Of a DNA stretch of 42,759 bases, positions 38,460 to 42,759 are shown one piece after another. The position numbers were made by a program, and so were the translations under genes. Under the pieces are notes generated by a model. The model saw nothing but the letters and a program-made list of their open reading frames with translations. It made no database searches and was not told the origin of the DNA. Source of the stretch: Pseudonocardia terrae (lineage in GTDB: Bacteria > Actinomycetota > Actinomycetes > Mycobacteriales > Pseudonocardiaceae); NCBI RefSeq assembly GCF_021343995.1, contig NZ_JAJTTE010000057.1, positions 1 to 42,759 of the forward strand, given 5' to 3'. How positions within the stretch are numbered: position 1 is the stretch's first letter; each line of letters begins with the position of its first letter.

Positions 38460-39754
38460 GCGTCCTCCAACCCGGCCAGCGGGATCCACGCCGTGATCAC
38501 CGTCGGCCCGCCCTCGGGGCTCGCGACCTCCAGCCGCCCCTCCACGGCCGACAGTCTCTCCGACAGCCCCGACAGTCCGTGACCCTTCGCCGGGTGGGCG
38601 CCGCCGATGCCGTCGTCGGTCACCCGGACGACGAGGTCGGCCCGGTGCGGCCGGACGTCGACGGTCGCGTGCGTCGCCCCGGAATGCTTCGCGACGTTGG
38701 TGAGCGCCTCGGTGACCACGAAGTACGCCGTGTTCTCCACCGCGGCGGCCGGTCGCTCCCCCGCGGGCAGCTCGACCTCCACGCTCACCGGCACCGTCGA
38801 CCGCGCCGCCGCGGCGGCCAGCGCGGCGGCGAGCCCGCGGTCGGCCAGGACCGGCGGGGCGATGCCGCGGGAGAGCGCCCGGAGCTCGGCCAGCGCCTCG
38901 CGGGTCTGGGTGAGGGCCTCGGCGATCAGCGGCCGGGCGCGCTCGGGGTCGTCGTCGAGCCGGCGGTCGGCCGCCTCGAGGTCCATGGTGAGCCGGACGA
39001 GCCGCTGTTGCGGACCGTCGTGGATGTCCCGCTCGAGCCGACGCAGGGTCGCGGCCTCGGCCGCCACCGCGGCCCGGCGGCCCGCGGCGAGCTGCTCGGC
39101 GCGGGCGCGCAGCGCCGCGGTCCGGTTGGTGAGCAGCCCCCGGGCCAGCCCCGCCCGCACGGCCACGAGCGCGCGGACCACCCACGGCGTGGTGATCAGC
39201 AGGACCAGGCCGATCAGGGTGGTGAAGGCGACGTCGAGCGCCCGGGAGGCGGCACCGGTGATCACGTCGATCAGCCCGGTGCGGTCGCCGCGCGGCAGCG
39301 ACCACTCCCACAGCACGAAGAGGGAGCCCCCGACGCCGGCCACGACCCAGGCGACCCCGATCACGGAGCAGGCCAGCCGCACGGGGAACGCGACGACGGC
39401 GTGCAGCAGGTCCCGCCAGCACTGCGGATCCGCGAACCGGCCCAGCATCCCGATCACGCCACGGCCGCGCCGCGGGCGGTAGTGGTGCGGCGGCAGCAGC
39501 CGGCCGGTGGCCGCCTCCGTGGACCGCCGCTCGACGTCGGCCAGCCGCCGGGACAGCGCGAAGGTGCCGGCCATGATCGGCAGCCCCACCCACACGACGA
39601 CCGTGCTGATCCCGGCCGCGAACCCGGCGACGGCGACGACGAACGCCACCACGCCCAGCGGCAGCCCCGTCACCAGGTAGCGCAGGCCGCGCCCGACCGA
39701 CCCCACCGCGGGCCCGGGCACGACGACGGCGGCCGGGACCCCCTCCTCGCTCAT
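38456..39754 (-). CDS. NarL-type sensor histidine kinase
   Basis: 432 residues from ATG 39754. Paired N-terminal helices (LPLGVVAFVVAVAGFAAGIS and on) and a second pair (VRLACSVIGVAWVVAGVGGSLFVL; DVAFTTLIGLVLLITTPWVV) give a membrane sensor with an actinobacterial 'putative sensor' region between. The HisKA_3 dimerisation block is LRRLERDIHDGPQQRLVRLT with the phospho-His. The ATPase has N box VVTEALTNVAKHS and G box VTDDGIGG and GHGLSGLSERL. All catalytic motifs are intact. The gene overlaps its response regulator by 4 bases. The stimulus is unknown; the small extracytoplasmic loops favour envelope or intramembrane sensing. Confidence 0.93.
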   Translation of the reverse strand: MSEEGVPAAVVVPGPAVGSVGRGLRYLVTGLPLGVVAFVVAVAGFAAGISTVVVWVGLPIMAGTFALSRRLADVERRSTEAATGRLLPPHHYRPRRGRGVIGMLGRFADPQCWRDLLHAVVAFPVRLACSVIGVAWVVAGVGGSLFVLWEWSLPRGDRTGLIDVITGAASRALDVAFTTLIGLVLLITTPWVVRALVAVRAGLARGLLTNRTAALRARAEQLAAGRRAAVAAEAATLRRLERDIHDGPQQRLVRLTMDLEAADRRLDDDPERARPLIAEALTQTREALAELRALSRGIAPPVLADRGLAAALAAAAARSTVPVSVEVELPAGERPAAAVENTAYFVVTEALTNVAKHSGATHATVDVRPHRADLVVRVTDDGIGGAHPAKGHGLSGLSERLSAVEGRLEVASPEGGPTVITAWIPLAGLEDA

Positions 39755-39863
39755 GCCTCCACCCAAGCCCACCCGCGCAGCGCCCCCCACCCGGCACACT
39801 CCCGGGTGCACAGTAGGGAATGCCCCACCCGGCGCCGAGCGGGTTTCGGTGCGGCGCGGACGG

Positions 39864-41579
<1,716 letters not shown>

Positions 41580-41736
41580 GCCGCCCCCTCCGTCGCGGTC
41601 GGTCCTCCCTGGATAGCCCACGCCGCCCCCGGAACGGAAGTCATGCAGATGCATCATCACCGACCGGAGCAACGGGGCCCGTGGACCGTCGCCGCGGGCG
41701 CCCGGAACTGTCGGTGGTCGCGGGCATGCTGCGGCC

Positions 41737-42741
41737 ATGACCACTTCGACGGTGTCCGAACGGACCTTCACGATCCGACCCCGCGGCGCGTTCTCCCTGG
41801 TCGAGGCCGGCGCCTTCGGCCAGGGCGCCGAGCCCGCCGGGGACTGGCCGGGCGGCGGCGCCTTCGCCGGCGGCGTGCTGCGGCTGGCCTTCTGCCGGGA
41901 CGACCTGCGCGGCCAGGTCGGCGTGGCCCTCACCCAGGACGCCGGGGGCGTGCACGGCGTCGTCGGCGGGCTGGATCCGGGGGAACCGCTGGATCCCGTG
42001 CGGGACCAGGTGGCCCGGATGCTGTCGCTCGACGGCGACGGTGCCGCGTTCGCCGAGGTCGGTGCGCGGGACCCGGTGGTCGGCCGCGTCATGGCGGCCG
42101 CGCCGGGCCTGCGGCCGGTGCTGTTCGCCTCGCCCTACGAGGCCGCGGTGTGGTGCGTGCTCTCCCAGCGGTGGGGACGTCGCCAGTCCCTCGCGGCGCG
42201 GGAGCGGCTCGCCCGCGGGTTCGGTCGGGTGCTGGAGGTGGACGGCCAGGAGATGGCGGCGGTCCCCACGCCCGCGCAGTTGCTGGCCGCCGACCGCCTG
42301 CCCGGCCTGCCCGAGCTGAAACAGGAGCGGCTGCGCGCGGTGGCGCGGGTCGCCGAGGAGGGCCTGCTCGATCCCGTGGCGCTGCGCGAGGGCGATCCGG
42401 ACGAGGTCCGGGCGCGGCTGCGCACCGTACCGGGACTCGGTGCCTTCGCGGCCGGCCTGATCCACCTGCGGGCCTCCGGGGTGCAGGACGCGCTGGTCGC
42501 GGACGAACCCCGGCTCGCCGCCCTGGTCGGCGCGGCCTACGGGCTCGGTGGTCCGGCCGGCGCCGAGGACCTGGCCCGGATCGCCGAGGCCTGGCGCCCG
42601 TTCCGCACCTGGACCGCGGTGCTGATCCGCGCCGCCGGCCGCCGGCTGCCCGAGATGGCGGTGGTGCCCGAGCCGGTCCTTCCGGCCCGGGTGCCCAAGG
42701 CGCGGCGCCCGCGGACCGAACCGATGGCGTTGATCGGGTGA
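41737..42741 (+). CDS. AlkA-like HhH-GPD DNA glycosylase
   Basis: 334 residues from ATG 41737. The N-terminal beta domain (RTFTIRPRGAFSLVEAGAFG) and the helical part follow the AlkA layout: RPVLFASPYEAAVWCVLSQRW, LPGLPELKQERLRAVARVAE and the hairpin-helix-hairpin with catalytic area VPGLGAFAAGLIHLRASGVQDALVADEPRL. The aspartate expected after the hairpin may be the D of VADEP. It excises alkylated bases in base-excision repair. The last 20 residues are basic. The gene ends 18 bases before the window edge; nothing further can be read there. Confidence 0.85.
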   Translation: MTTSTVSERTFTIRPRGAFSLVEAGAFGQGAEPAGDWPGGGAFAGGVLRLAFCRDDLRGQVGVALTQDAGGVHGVVGGLDPGEPLDPVRDQVARMLSLDGDGAAFAEVGARDPVVGRVMAAAPGLRPVLFASPYEAAVWCVLSQRWGRRQSLAARERLARGFGRVLEVDGQEMAAVPTPAQLLAADRLPGLPELKQERLRAVARVAEEGLLDPVALREGDPDEVRARLRTVPGLGAFAAGLIHLRASGVQDALVADEPRLAALVGAAYGLGGPAGAEDLARIAEAWRPFRTWTAVLIRAAGRRLPEMAVVPEPVLPARVPKARRPRTEPMALIG

Positions 42742-42759
42742 GGGGGTGGGGCGTCCCCC

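Overview
The window is high-GC actinobacterial chromosome. SigK/RskA-type sigma and anti-sigma genes, an SsgA-family sporulation/division regulator, a DUF732 protein, an F420/PPOX oxidoreductase, a relative of the mycothiol enzyme MshC and GTG-rich starts point to Actinomycetia. A Pseudonocardiaceae host is my inference from overall flavour, not a demonstrated placement.

Region 1 (about 1-7036) is accessory. It holds an EVE-domain protein with a restriction-endonuclease-like C-terminus, a small membrane protein, a roughly 200-bp module present twice (one copy frameshifted), a lower-GC 600-residue repeat membrane protein, a DUF732-like protein and a decayed stretch with a possible HTH remnant. 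It ends at the 3' end of a tRNA-Val(CAC), just after four copies of TCTGGCAC and a hairpin. This is the layout expected of one end of an element integrated in a tRNA gene. No integrase is visible and the other end lies outside the window.

Region 2 (7037-10339) is core: tRNA-Val(CAC), a sigK-rskA-PGPGW operon reading left, an ssgA-family gene reading right, and a tRNA-Gly(GCC)/Cys(GCA)/Val(GAC) cluster with a visible promoter and terminator.

Region 3 (10339-23812) is mixed metabolism and envelope. It has an FAD aromatic hydroxylase, a candidate small RNA with its own promoter and terminator, OsmC, a CysRS/MshC-like ligase, a membrane SGNH hydrolase, an ArnT/PMT-like glycosyltransferase, and a divergent pair around a probable Zur box (zinc-free L31 and a 69-residue Cys/His protein). 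A metallophosphoesterase, a P450 translationally coupled to a PPOX protein behind a palindromic operator, an unrecognised membrane protein and a polysaccharide deacetylase follow.

Region 4 (23823-42741) is largely housekeeping: glutamate decarboxylase, LysE exporter, APH-like kinase, a HipA-like kinase overlapping a DUF3037 gene, DoxX, phosphoglucose isomerase, PAP2 phosphatase, an Fpg/Nei glycosylase divergent from an NHLRC2-like thioredoxin/NHL protein, an NlpC/P60 hydrolase, a NarL-type two-component pair, an N-acyl-D-amino-acid deacylase and an AlkA-like glycosylase. I saw no CRISPR array, intact transposase or biosynthetic gene cluster. The least ordinary items are the tRNA-Val island edge, the duplicated module, the HipA-like/DUF3037 pair, the Zur-box pair and the candidate small RNA.
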